From Nelumbo lutea (taxonomy: Eukaryota > Streptophyta > Magnoliopsida > Proteales > Nelumbonaceae), in assembly GCA_022828595.1 (NCBI GenBank), contig JAKGHH010000007.1:37076356-37140355 (forward strand): a stretch of DNA of 64,000 nt, given 5' to 3'. A model generated the notes under the pieces. It did not search any database. It worked only from the letters and a program-made list of their open reading frames with translations, and was not told where the DNA came from. Position numbers and translations under genes: made by a program. Shown here in pieces: positions 1-11,564 of the stretch (position 1 is its first letter; every line of letters begins with the position of its first letter).

Positions 1-482
1 AGATCAGCTACGGGGCACACAAATTAACCAAAAAATCCAAAATTTGGGCTTACCTGAGAACTTCAGTCAGCCTTCTTAAATCACCATGCAGTCGGCCAAT
101 CTAGGGCTACATGAGGAAATAGCTCAAGGAACCTTCGGCCTGCTCTGATACTAAGTAGAAATCACTAATTGTAGATTTAGTTGAATTTCTTGTGAAAGGA
201 AAAGGGGAGGAAGATAAAGATTTCAGTAGTAGAGAAGAAAAGAGAGGGAGAAAGGAGTAGGAAGTCAACCAGGATTCTTGAATTAGCCATAGCCGCCAAC
301 CCCTCATTATATTTATACTTAACTTAAAGGATGAGATATTACAATGATGCCCTTAGTAGAGCGGCTACTAATGTTGCTGAACAGTCACAACCTAAAAACA
401 TAAAATAATGGGCCTAAAGCCCAACAACTTCCTAATTAAATAGCTTAAAATAAGAATAAAAAACAACTAGGCCTCACTCAAC
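1..482 (-). mobile_element. Minus-strand LTR retroelement fragment with 5' LTR
   Basis: 142-153 reads as the reverse complement of TAGTATCAGAGC, a one-base variant of the initiator tRNA-Met primer site. Right after it, 154-482 looks like an LTR ending in CTCAACA, which would give TG...CT termini in element orientation, as in Copia-2 and Copia-F below. Positions 1-141 would be the 5' leader. The body lies outside the window. It appears to have inserted into the 5' LTR of Copia-1, whose 5' part is missing here. Confidence 0.55.
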
Positions 483-541
483 ACTTCTTCTCTCTTCTTG
501 GCTACTATCAGACTAACAAAACTCAAGGGCAGGCCGAATCA
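483..541 (+). repeat. Copia-1 5' LTR, 3'-terminal fragment
   Basis: About 59 bp matching 4300-4359, including TTCTTGGCT, AGACTAACA and CTCAAGGGCAGGCC. The rest was displaced by the minus-strand element at 1-482. Confidence 0.8.
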
Positions 542-546
542 TAATA

Positions 547-558
547 TGGTATCAGAGC
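547..558 (+). other. Copia-1 primer binding site
   Basis: TGGTATCAGAGC is an exact complement of the 3' end of plant initiator tRNA-Met. It lies a few bases after the LTR end. Confidence 0.85.
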
Positions 559-1144
559 ACAACTAAGCAACTCGGATCTGCCCAGATTTCTGTTTTCTGC
601 GCACTTAGTCTAGGGTTTTCTCTTGATTTCTCTTGATTTCTCTGCCATTGATTGGAGATAAGGGAAAGGGATGAAAAGGAGTGGCCACCCTCTTCCCTTG
701 GAGGTCTCTATGCCTCTTGTTGTGCTGTTCATGGTCGGTTGTTGTGGTTTCTAAGAAGCCCTTCCCTAATCGATGAAGAGAAGAGGGCTGATTCGTGTGG
801 TGCAGTGGGTGTCTTGTGTGTTCTGATTTCTTTTTGTGTGGTTTGTTTTTCGGGTGATGAGGTAAGATTTCTATGCATATTTTTGTTATGAATCAAATAG
901 GAAGTATGTTTCAGATTGTATGGTGGTATTTCAGATTGTAGTGTGCTAGGGTTTATGCTGTTTTTTAGTGTGATTCGAAAGGGGAGTGGTCCTCTTATAG
1001 TGTGGTGAGATCTCAGGTAGTCGTGGGGTAGGGTTTGTGGTGTAAAGAGTGCAATCATCAGCAATTACAAGTGCTGAAACCAGTGTGATTAGTGTGATCA
1101 AGTAGTGTGCAGTGTGCCAAATTCAGTAATAACAGAATTCAGCA

Positions 1145-1749
1145 ATGGGAGATAGCAATGATAGCAAATCTAATGTGATGATACCTACTGACTACCTGAA
1201 TGTTCAAATGACCTCCATTAAACTGAATGGAGAGAATTATGTACCTTGTGCTAAATCTGTAGAAGTTTTTCTGAAGGCAAAGAAGAAGGTGAAAATATAA
1301 GGGAGGAGAAACCCTCCACTGATTCTCATGAGTATGGTGACTGGGAACAAGATGATGCACAAATTATCACATGGTTATGGAACAATATAGAACCCAAGAT
1401 TAGTGTAAATTTCATGTTTCTTGACACTGCCAAAGATGTGTGGGACCATGCTAAGAAGTTGTATTATGGTCAAGACAATACAACCAGAGTATATCAGCTG
1501 TATCAGGAATACTTTAATCTGCAACTGGGCAATCAAAGTTTTGAGGAGTACTATGCTAGTATGAGAAACATTCGTAATGAGTTGAATGTTTATCACCTCC
1601 TCACTTCTGATGTCAAGATTCAGCAACAACAGAGAGAACAACTTGATGTGACTCGATTTTTGGTGGGGCTGAAATCTGAGTATGAACTAGTGCGGGCTCA
1701 GATACTAGGAGAGTCAGCTCTCCCTTTCTTAGAAGAGGTGTTTGCTTGA
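1145..1749 (+). pseudogene. Copia-1 gag remnant
   Basis: A start at 1145 reads MGDSNDSKSNVMIPTDYLN and SIKLNGENY, the gag N-terminus, and ends at a TAA near 1300. The gag (UBN2-type) domain continues at 1414-1749 with FLDTAKDVWDHAKKLYYG and DVTRFLVGLKSEYELVR. A Gly-rich stretch follows to about 2000, where a zinc knuckle would be expected but is poorly preserved. The N-terminus closely resembles Copia-7 gag (MATIGECSDNKSGVM at 57046, minus), so the two belong to one family. Confidence 0.85.
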
Positions 1750-2286
1750 CTTCGGAGGACTTCAACAATTGGATCTACTGAGAACTCTAACTGTTTTGAT
1801 AGATTAGCCTTTATAGTATCAAGGGGCCGTGGTGTTAGAGGTGGAGCTCGGGGAGATCAATTTGGCCATAGTGGTAGCAGTGGTCCGGTATATGGCCTGA
1901 GTGGTGGTGGTGGACCTACATATAACCGTGGCGGTGGTCGTACTGGAGGTAGAGATTCAGGGGGAGCCCGTGTCAGAGGATGTGGCTCGGGTCCGAGGAG
2001 ATGTACTCATTGTGTTATGGATGGAAATACCATTAATTATTGCTATGACTTGCATGATCCACCCTCAACTTGGGCCAATCATGCCATGACTAGTGACACC
2101 AGTTTTAGACAGGAGAGTCGTTCAGCTGATCAGATGCTTCCTACATCCACAGATGTTCCCGGGAAAGAGATGGTGAGTGTTCCCCGTGATGAGTATGAGA
2201 GGTTTGTCCAATTCACATCTCAGTAGAGCACGACTACTTTGGCACACTCAGGTATGGCTTGTCTGGCATCCACACCCAATCCCTAG

Positions 2287-3320
2287 ATTATTGACTCTGG
2301 AGCCTCCGATCACATGATTGGAACTCCAGGTGTGTTTTCTTCCCTCTCTCATTGCTCAACATCACAATCCGTCACCCTTGATAATGGCTCCACATCCTCC
2401 ATTTGTGGTATTAGCAGTGTTAACGTGATGACCCCCTTACCTTTATCCTTAGTTTTGTATGTCCCTAAATTTCCGTTTAACCTTATGTCTGTTAGTAAGT
2501 TGACCAAGTCACTCAATTGCTCTATTACTTTTTACCCTTCTTCGTGTGTTTTTTAGGATCTCAAGACGGGGATGAAGATTGGTGGAGGGCATGAAGCTGG
2601 TGGATTGTCTTATCTTGACGGTGATGGAAGAACATCAACAACTTTCCAGTCATCTCTCTCTCCTCTCCAGTGGCACTATCGATTTGGTCATCCTTCACTG
2701 AAAGTTTTGAAGTCTTTGGTTCCTTCGTTGAGTCAACTTTCTATTTTAGATTGTGAGTTGTGTCAGTTGGGGAAACATAATCGTGTTCCCTTTAGTCCTA
2801 GGGTTGATAATCGTGTGTCGAGTCCTTTTTCTTTGGTTCATTCAGATGTTTGGGGTCCTTATAAAGTGATTTCATACAATGGATATAGATATTTTGTCAT
2901 TTTTGTTGATGATTATTCAAGGATGACGTGGCTTCTATTTAATGAATGGAAGGAGTGAATTGTTTACCATCTTCCAAAAATTTTATGCTAAGATTCGCAA
3001 CCAATTTGGTGTTTACATTAAAATTTTTCGTTCTGATAATGGCCGTGAATATTTCTCTTCATCATTTCAAGAATACTTGGAACAACATGGCATTATACAT
3101 CAGACCTCATGTACCTACACCCCACAACAAAATGGGGTGGCTGAGAGAGAATCATCATCTTTTGGAAACAACTCGATCCCTTATGCATCACATGAATGTT
3201 CCCAAACCTTTTTGGAGTGATGCGGTGCTTACTTCTTGCTTCTTGATTAATCGGATGCCCACATCTATCCTTGACGGTCATTCCCCATTCACTATGTGCT
3301 TGATTTGCTGGAGGAAACAG
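2287..3320 (+). pseudogene. Copia-1 protease and partial integrase
   Basis: 2287 begins [11 protein letters not shown], the aspartic protease active site, after an in-frame TAG. Next come LYVPKFPFNLMSVSKL, the pre-integrase zinc region (HYRFGHPS, CELCQLGKH) and the integrase core HSDVWGP, FVDDYSRMTWLL, FRSDNGREYF and [10 protein letters not shown]. There is a stop near 2956 and a frame change near 3150. The frame ends where integrase is fused by deletion to the end of RT. Confidence 0.88.
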
Positions 3321-4080
3321 GTTAGGTGCTAAACTAGTTGAAACACCTATGGAAGCAAATAATAAGATGAACAGTGATATGGGTGAAGTGTTTGAAGATC
3401 TTGGCAGATACTAGCGACTTGTAGGTAAACTGAACTACCTAACCATTACTCGGCTAGATATTTCATTTGCGGTTAGTGTGGTAAGTCAGTTTATGCAGAA
3501 ACCTCTAGTTCCTCATTGGGATGCGGTTCTAAGAATTGTGAGGTATTTAAAAGGGGCTTCTGGTCGTGGTTTGATATACAAAAGTGGTGGAAAACTTGAA
3601 ATAGAAGGATATACTGATGCTGACTGGGCCGGTTCTATGTATCATAGGAGGTCTATCACAGGCTATTGGACTTTTCTTGGGGGTAATCTGGTGATATGAA
3701 AAAGTAAGAAGCAGACAATCATGGCGAGGAACAGTGCAGAGGCTGAACATAGAGCTATGGCACATACTACTTGTGAATTAGTGTGGCTAAGGAACCTTCT
3801 ACAGGAGATAGGATACAATGTTAACACTCCAATGAAGCTCTACTGTGACAATCAGGCTGTAGTTAATATGTCTTCTAATTCGGTGTTTCATGAAAGAACC
3901 AAACACATAGAGGTTGACTGTCACTTTGTGAGAGAGAAGGTGCTGAATGGAGTGATAGACACTTCATATGTTAACACAGGGAACCAGTGGGCAGACTTAT
4001 TTACTAAAGGGTTGAGTCGGGGAAGAGTGGACTACATATGTAACAAGATGGGATTATATGATATATACTCACCAGCTTAA
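3321..4080 (+). pseudogene. Copia-1 RT C-terminus and RNase H
   Basis: After the deletion junction come ETPMEANNKMN, VSQFMQKP and IVRYLKG, then RNase H YTDADWAGS, NSAEAEHRAMA, YCDNQAVVNM and [17 protein letters not shown], ending with a TAA and LYDIYSPA before the polypurine tract. One stop (TGA near 3698) splits RNase H. The YVDD catalytic box of RT is absent because of the deletion. Confidence 0.88.
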
Positions 4081-4087
4081 GGGGGAG

Positions 4088-4359
4088 TGTTAGTGTCGAG
4101 TATGTAGGGGTATTTTTGTCTTTATACTTATGTTGAGGTTGTTGATCTGTAATATTATATTAGAACTAGTGTCCCTCACTTAAGTAAGGGCACATGTATC
4201 TTTTCCATTATGTTAGTAATATAAAACATGTCTGGCCGAATGGGAGAGGGAATTTTTTCTCTCATTCGAACCAGTCTTTTCTTCTCTCCTTTTCTCCTCT
4301 TTTCTCTCTCTCTTCTTGGCTGTTATTAGACTAACAGAACTCAAGGGCAGGCCAAATCA
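4088..4359 (+). repeat. Copia-1 3' LTR
   Basis: 272 bp, TGTTAGTG...AATCA, bounded by the polypurine tract on the left. A CT-rich downstream half (TTTTCTCCTC, CTCTCTCTTC) is typical of plant Copia R-U5. It was judged by match to 483-541 and by TG...CA ends. Confidence 0.8.
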
Positions 4360-6770
4360 TAATTGGCTGCAATGGCATTGAAACAAATTCCAAAGAGCTT
4401 GGGAAACCTTTGAACAGAGGAGTGGTTCGGATAATTCATCAAGTTGGAAGGAAGATGACAACGAAGGAGAGAGGGACCGTGGTGGCTTGTTAAGAACGGA
4501 GGAGAGGATTGTGTTCGAGAGACTTGAGGACAACGAAAAAGGAGCAGAGGAGGGGGGATCGGGAGTAACGACGGATGCGAGGGCTCAAGAAAATGAAACA
4601 AGAGGCAAGACTGAGAAAGAGTTAATTGGTCAGGCTCAAGATGAGTACTATGAGGAAGAATTTCTTGGTTGGGATAACCAGGTTAGTCCTTTTAACTTCG
4701 AAAATGAAGGGGAGAAGGTGCCTAAGCTAGATTGTTTCAATTTTGTCTTTTATAAGATGTGTTGGAATATCATAAAAAAAGAGTTGTTGAAGATGTTTAG
4801 GGAGTTATGGGTGGAGAAGAAGATCGAAAAGTTGGCAAATGTAACCTTCATTTCTCTTATTCCGAAGGTAATGCAGCATGGGTGAGGGATTTTAGGTCAA
4901 TAGGCCTTATTTCAAGCCCATATAAAATTATTGCCAAGGTGTTATCTGCAAAGCTGAATGAGGTACTTCATTTGGTGGTGGATCCTACTCAAATAGCATT
5001 TGTTCATGGGTGTCAGATTTTGGATGGGGTCTTGATTGCTTGTGAATGTGTGGATGCAAGAATGAGAAGTGGGGAAGGTTGAGTGATTTTCAAACTTGAT
5101 TTGGAAAAGGTGTATGATCATGTAGAATGTGGTTTTTTGGAAGAAGTTATGAGGATGGGCTTTCGGGAGAAATGGAGAAGCTAAATGTTTGCATTGCATT
5201 TCATTGGTGTCCTTTTCAGTTTTGGTGAATGGAGTGTCAACAAAATTCTTTGACACATCAAGGGGATTGAGACAAGGGTATCCTCTCTCCCCTATGCTTT
5301 TGTTTTAGTGGTGGAGGTGTTAAGTAAGTTGGTGGATAGAGGGGTGATTTAGGAGCTGCTGGCTTGTTTCAATCTTGGAAATGGGAGGATGACTCTCTCA
5401 TCTCCAATATGCTAATGATACCTTGATTTTCATGGATGCATCTGTGGAGCAAGCTTATAATATCAGAGATATTCTTGAAAGTTTCCAATTGCTTTTGGGT
5501 TTAAAAATCAATCTTGGTAAAAGTGTGATGATTGGGGTTGGAGATATTCAACAATCTATTTTAGATGAATGTGCTAGGGCTTTGGGTTGCCTTATTGGGG
5601 ATTTCCGTTTTTCGTATCTTGGGCTACCCATTGGGGCTAGGCCAGCTGCTCCATATACTTGGCAACTTGTCTTAGATTGAATTGGACAAAGATTGGTAGG
5701 TTGGAAAAGTAAATATTTGTACTTTGATGGGGAAATCACCCGTAGAAAGAGTGTTCTTTCTAATTTTCCAATTTACTATTTGTTTCTCCTAAAGGCTCCA
5801 ACTTCGGTGATGGAAGAAATTGAAAGGCTTCAAAGGGAATTTCTATGGAATATAAAGGTGGAGAAAAAGAAATATCACTTGGTATGTTGGGCAAGGATGG
5901 ATTTGAGTCGAGCCGAGCCGAATACTTGGCTATTCGAGTTCGACTTGCAAGAATAGTATCAGGCTCGAGCTCGGCTCGGCCCAAGCTTGACTATAAGCCA
6001 AGTTTTTTTGAAAAATAAAAATTATATGTATAAAATTATTATTTTTTTAAAATTTTGACAAAAAATTAAGAATTATAAAAATTATTTACTATTATACATA
6101 AAAATAAAAATACTATATTAATAAAAATATTAATATATATAATAAAATTATTTATTATATGTACATATGTATGTATACATATAATAAAATTATATATATG
6201 TATACATATAATAAAATTATATGTATGTATATATATAATAAAAATTATTTATTTAATACTAGGCTCGTGAGCCTCATGAGCCGAGCTTCATTGGGCTTGA
6301 GCTCGGTTCTATTAGCAAACAAGCCTATATATCAAGCTTGAATTCGGCGAAGCTTGGTTTAAACCGAGCCGAGCCAAGCTTTTCACGAGCCAAGTTCGAA
6401 TAGCTCGTGAAAGGCTTGGTTCGTGGCCACCTCTAATGTTGGGCCAAGAAATATGGGGGATTGGGAGTGAAAAGGGTGGGGATTTTTAACAAGGCTTTGT
6501 TGGGGAAATGGTTTTGGAGATTTGGTAGGGAGAGGGAAGCGCTTTGGAGAAGGGTGGTTGCTTGCAAGTATGGAGTAGTAAACTTTGGGTGGGATGTGAA
6601 GGAGGTAAGATCTTCTTATAGGGTGAGCGTTTGGAAAGGGATTATGAAATCCAATTCATTGGTTCAGCCGTTTCTTTCTTGGAAAGTCGGGAGTGAGTCA
6701 AGTTTGAATTTTGGGAAGATAATTTGCTTGGTGTGGAAAGCTTTATGAGTTGTGTCCAAGGCTCTATAAC
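4360..6770 (+). mobile_element. LINE (L1-type) remnant, split by a hAT-like element
   Basis: Non-LTR reverse transcriptase pieces in order: FNFVFYKMCWNIIKKEL and VTFISLIPKV (about 4730-4870); DFRSIGLISSPYKIIAKVLS, AFVHGCQILDGVLIA (4890-5080); LDLEKVYDHVE (about 5095); LKINLGKS, FSYLGLPIGA (5423-5680); SNFPIYYLFL, IERLQREFLWN (5740-5860). The frame resumes after the insert at 6444 with WAKKYGGLGVKRV, then FNKALLGKWFWRF. Several frameshifts and stops are present, including the loss of the FADD segment's frame near 5330-5420. The LINE fills the rest of this intron stretch in sense orientation. Confidence 0.85.
5892..6435. mobile_element. hAT-like non-autonomous element in the LINE
   Basis: 544 bp flanked by the 8-bp direct repeat ATGTTGGG (5884-5891 and 6436-6443); excision restores the LINE reading. 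Ends read CAAGGATGG... and ...CCACCTCTA, an imperfect inverted pair. Both ends are rich in GAGCCGAGCC/GGCTCGGCTC, which form long imperfect inverted repeats around an AT-rich core. The core has ~30-bp tandem units of the type TGTATACATATAATAAAATT at about 6165-6245. No transposase is encoded. Confidence 0.75.
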
Positions 6771-6960
6771 TTAAGGGTCCATTTGGTCCGCGGACAGGAT
6801 AGGACTAGAATTGGAATTGGAATTGAAATTCCCCGGAACCGGAATCTGACCTATTCTTGATGTCTATTTGGTTCAATTAGGAATCGGAATTGGATTACGA
6901 TTATTGCTGTTTGGTTCATTCGGAGTTGGAACTGGAATCAACTAAAACTTTTCAATTTTG
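6771..6960. repeat. Terminus of a PIF/Harbinger- or hAT-type MITE
   Basis: After the LINE, AGGGTCCATTTGGTCCGCGG starts a segment with repeated AATTGGAATTGGAATT blocks. The GGGTCC(A/G)TTTGGTTC start is a common MITE terminus in plants. The opposite terminus is not recognisable, so the limits and class are uncertain. Confidence 0.4.
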
Positions 6961-7770
6961 TATTGGTTTGTTTATTATTTTATTATTACTTAATTAATAT
7001 TTTATCAAAATATAATTATTATTTTATTAGTTCTTTGTTATTATCATTTAATAATTAATATCTTAGTATTTATCATTAGTGTATGTATTTTTTGTTAATA
7101 TATTATTATTTTATTATTACATTAATATTTTATTAATTTATTATTTTCTATTATTTTTTATCATTTTAAAATTATTTAATTTTTAATTTAATTATATTAT
7201 TATTAACATTTTATTTGTTCTTAATTCTAATATTTGATAAATATTTTCTTTTGCTTTTTTATTATTTTGTTCTTATTATTTTATTAGTGTTTAATAATTA
7301 ATATCTTAGTATTTATCATTAATTTTTGAATATTTTATTAATATGTTATTATATTATTATTACTTTGATAATATTTTTGTTAATAATTTAGTATTTTATT
7401 ATTATTTTCTTATTAGCTTATTAATATTGTATTATTTTATTAAAATAATATGTTAGTATTTTGTTATTAATTTAATTATAATGTATTAATATTTTAATTG
7501 TACTTAGTTATTATGATTATTATTAAATAAATAATATCTTTGGTTTTTATTATTAATTTTCTAATATTTTATTATATTATGATTATTTGATGAATATTTT
7601 ATGATTATATTAATGATTAATATACTCTTATTTTATTATTATTATCTTATTTTTACTTTCATATTATTTTATTATTTCATTCTTAATGTTTTATTATTAC
7701 TGCAATTATATTGTATTAATTTTTTTATTTATACTTTTTTATTATTATATTTAATAATTAATACTAAAAT
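6961..7770. repeat. AT-rich low-complexity tract in intron
   Basis: About 800 bp of almost pure A/T, built from ATTATT, TATTTTATTA and AATAATTAATATC units; TAATAATTAATATCTTAGTA recurs near 7050 and 7290. Nothing codes here. It ends just upstream of the TTTCTTGCAG acceptor of exon a. Confidence 0.7.
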
Positions 7771-7785
7771 GTCTGTTTCTTGCAG

Positions 7786-7863
7786 GCAGCACGCAACAAT
7801 GTTCTTCTTGCTGTTCCAGCTCTTCTGTATGCTATCAATAACTATCTAAAATTCATCATGCAG
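7786..7863 (+). CDS. CSTLP: Transporter exon a (first in window)
   Basis: 26 codons, phase 0 at both ends, reading [16 protein letters not shown] then [10 protein letters not shown]. The upstream acceptor is a pyrimidine run plus TTGCAG and the downstream donor is GTATAAT. It covers a membrane helix and the conserved AINNYLKF loop of nucleotide-sugar transporters. The preceding intron is longer than 7.7 kb and runs off the window start. Confidence 0.93.
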
Positions 7864-10800
7864 GTATAATCCATATGTACATCTCATATGTGGTTTGTAC
7901 TATTGTTTGACTCAATAAAAAAGGTTATGTGCTTTTTCTGTGATTTATGAAGTTTTGATCTATAATTACCTTTTTGTCTTATTCTCTGTGCCATGGATTT
8001 TAATCATGTTGTTACCTTATGCAGTTATATTTTAATCCTGCAACTGTTAAGATGCTGAGCAACCTGAAGGTATTTCTTGATAAATAATTCATTGATGGTA
8101 CTTACTATTTTATGATGCTTAAATGATGGATTTGGTTACAAAATTTTTTACCATGAAGATAAGCGTGAACAAACAATTCCTCTGCTTCCATAAACCAGAT
8201 TCATATTCTGCTCTCAAATTCTTGTAAATGCTTTTATGCTTTTCTGTTATGAGTAGAAGGAAAAAGCATCTTCACTATTGATGTATACCTGCAGGGTTTT
8301 TTTTGACTTTTACCTTCTATTATAATTATAATGATAGAAGGCTGAGTGTACACTATTTTTTTAGCAGTAATGTTAAGAATTTTAAGGTTAGAATAAAGGA
8401 TGTAAAATCTGGATTGTACCGCAAGCACCCCCTACAGCATAGGCTAGCCCAGCTACTGAAACCCTTTTTTTCACATTTGCTTAAGTTACAGGTTACACTC
8501 CTAGGAAGTCACTCCCCAAAATACTTCAGTCTTGGTAATTCCTTCTTTTGCCAATGAATCAGCAATAGCATTCATAGAACTGTTGATCCAAGTTATGTTG
8601 TTATCAGCTCCCTATGTCAAGATCCTTGCTTCTCTTGTTAAATGTTTATATTACAGAAGAAAAACAGCCTTTTGAAATGAAAGGACTGTTTAAAATGTTG
8701 CAGAGAATCAACAGAAAGTAGCAGAAATCAGGTTTCAAGAAGAGAGAAGAGGAAGAAGAAGGTGGTGGCAACTAGGGTTCAGAGAGAGATTTTCGAACAT
8801 AATTTCCTCTTACACCCCTAATACCATTTCATTAAGTTAAACTTATGTAATTTACAGAGAGGTCCCTGGTTGGGCATAAAATTAAAAAACATAACATAAG
8901 AAAAATAAGGGCCCAGATTAAGGTCTATTACAGCAAAGAACAAAAAAAGATAAAGAAGGATAAACAGCCAATGGGCCATTCGTCCTATCTTCTCTACACT
9001 CCCCCTCAAGCTGAGCATAGATGTCAATCATGCCAAGCTTTTCAGTATCATGCTGAAGTTTAGCCTTGGGAATGCCCTTGGTGAGGAAATCAGCTAACTG
9101 TCATTCAGAAGTGATGAAAGGTAGACACACTTCTCCAGAAGCCACTCTTTCTCGAATGAAGTGTTTGTCAACTTCAATATGTTTGGTTCTGTCATGTTGC
9201 ACTGGATTGTGAGCAATGTTGATGGCAGCCTGATTATCACAGTATAACATCAATGGCTTATCATGCTCAATACCCAGTTCCTTCATCAAGGATCTAAGCC
9301 TTAGTAATTCAGAAACTCCATGAGCCATGGCTCTATATTTAGCTTCGGCTGAAGATCTGGCAACAACTGATTGTTTCTTGCTTCTCCAAGAGACAATATT
9401 ACCTGCCACAAAGCTACACTATTCAGAGGTAGGTCTTCTATCATCAATATTTCTGGCCCAATCAGTATCTGTGTAGGCCTCAAGTTTCATATGACCATAC
9501 TTGGCAAATAGAATTCCCTTTCTAAGAGAACCCTTCAAATAACACAGAATCCACTCTACTGCTGCCATGTGAGTGTCTCTGGGAGCATGAATGAACTGAC
9601 TAATGCAACTGACAACATTTGCAATGTTTGACCAAGTCATGCATAGATAGAGAAGTTTCCCAAGTAGCCTCTGGAAGACTCCCTTATCTTTCAATAATAT
9701 TCCATCTAAAGCAGAGAGTTTATGACTCATATCAATAGGAGTAGCAACTGGTCTAGTACCCATCTTCCCTGTTTCAGAGAGCAAGTCAAGTACATACTTT
9801 CTTTGAGAGATAAGGATCCCATCCTTAGATCAAGCAACTTCTATGCCAAGAAAGTATCTCAATTCCCCAGGATCGTTGATCTCAAACTCTGTATGAAGGA
9901 AAGATTTGAGATCATTAATCCTTGATACATCATTACCAGTCACAACAATATCATCAACATACACAATTAGATAAACTGCCAATGATCCTCTCCTCTTTAC
10001 AAAGAGGGTATGGTTAGATTGAGTTTGTACATAGCCAAAATTAACAAGGGAAGCCCTAAACCTTTCAAACCATGCCCATTTAAGTCCATAAAGAGATTTT
10101 TTCAGCTTACAAACCTTCCCTTTCATATCTGTTTCATACATCCTTAGAGGAAGAGACATATATACCTCTTCATGTAACTCTCCATTTAGAAATGCATTCT
10201 TTACATCCAGCTGGTAAAGTGGCCATTCTGAGTGTATAGCCAGAGATAGCAGAACTCTCACAGAAGTCATCTTGGCAACATGAGCAAAGGTCTCCAGATA
10301 ATCAATCCCATATGTCTGTATAACCTTTTGCAACCAGCCTAACCTTATACCTTTCAATGGTGCCATTAGCATGATATTTGATGGTAAAAACCCACTTACA
10401 GCCTACTGAATCATTCCCTTTAGGTAAATCAACCACTTCCCAAGTGTTATTCTTGTGCAGGGCATCAATTTCTGTTCTCATAGCATCCCTCCATTCTGGA
10501 ATAGTAAGAACTTCTAACAAAGACCTGTGAATTGGGTTAGAAGCAACAGAAGAAAGGTAGCCAAAATATGAAGGAGAGAGCAAATTATAAGAAAGGTGTT
10601 TGGAAATGCAATGTGTAGTATATTTCCTTTTTCCTTTCGTAATAGCAATAGGGATATCAAGGTCAGGAAAGGATGACTCCAAAGGGGCTGTATCAGTACC
10701 TGTTGTCTCTTCTGTGACTGGAAGTGCAGGAGGCTCATGTGGTGTAGGGGAAACAAAATACTCACTTCTGGTTCTCTGCCATGGTACAACATGGGATCAA

Positions 10801-11502
10801 AAAGAGGACGAGGAGATAAATGAGGGATAGGAACATTGGAATGAGAATGAAATGTTTGATCCTCCCTTGACTCATTTGTGGGAGGAAGATGTTGGACAAT
10901 GTATGCCCTTAGCTCCAATCAGATTGATGTATTGATTATAAATGAATAAAAGTACATAATTAATTCATGTTATATCTGGTATGTTTCTGTTTAATTAACC
11001 CTTAAACTGGACACTTATGAGACTCGTGTTAGTTTAGAATGTTCTCAGCCGTTGGATAGACTTGGGGAGGTTTATCCTGCTAAGGCTGACACTGATGTGT
11101 TGCCAAGTAAGTTGGGGTAGCTTGTCTTAGCTGTCGGGGTTAGACCCGAAGCACATGTAGTGTGTGTTTGCTTGAAACATTGAATCCGGACCATTTTTCA
11201 GTTGTGCCCTGGTCCTTGGAAACTGGTGGGCAAAACTGGAAAGTTACACCTAACCCCTAGACTCGATTATGGTACTGCTCTAGGCGTTGGATTGGGCTGT
11301 CTTTGATATGTCAATCTGTGAGATCCTTAGCGGGGGTCAAAACCTGGGTATGTTGGGGCAATCTGAGAATTCACTCAAGTGGGTGATCATAGTGACAAGA
11401 TCAGCCCCTTTGTCGGACAAAGTGAATGATCGGGGATTGCACTGTCTCTGATGGAAACCAAAACTGCCGGCAGTCAATTTCAACTGTGTTTGAGATTTGT
11501 TT

Positions 11503-11564
<62 letters not shown>

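Larger units (their letters stand above)
483..4359 (+). mobile_element. Copia-1: degenerate Ty1/copia retrotransposon
   Basis: 483-541 matches the last ~59 bp of the 3' LTR, so only the end of the 5' LTR is in the window. Primer site TGGTATCAGAGC lies at 547-558. The polypurine run AAGGGGGAG abuts the 3' LTR at 4088 (TGTTAG...). Inside are gag, protease, integrase N-half, the end of RT, and RNase H, with stops and frameshifts. A large deletion near 3308 joins mid-integrase directly to the end of RT. It sits in the sense direction in the first intron and cannot make a full polyprotein. Confidence 0.9.

Noticed and set aside
142..153. tRNA gene, suspected because several sites match initiator tRNA-Met
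   Set aside because: Only 12-base primer-site complements next to LTRs; no cloverleaf or A/B boxes.
652..891. 79-codon open frame after the Copia-1 primer site
   Set aside because: It lies in the retroelement leader, shows no domain and precedes the true gag start at 1145.
4487..4885. Glu-rich frame that might look like a host gene
   Set aside because: Its C-terminal part is the LINE reverse transcriptase fingers (FNFVFYKMCWNIIKKEL), and the frame continues into RT with a shift.
7601..7849. Open frame rich in Leu/Tyr/Phe
   Set aside because: A product of the AT-rich tract; it runs through the splice acceptor into exon a in the wrong frame.
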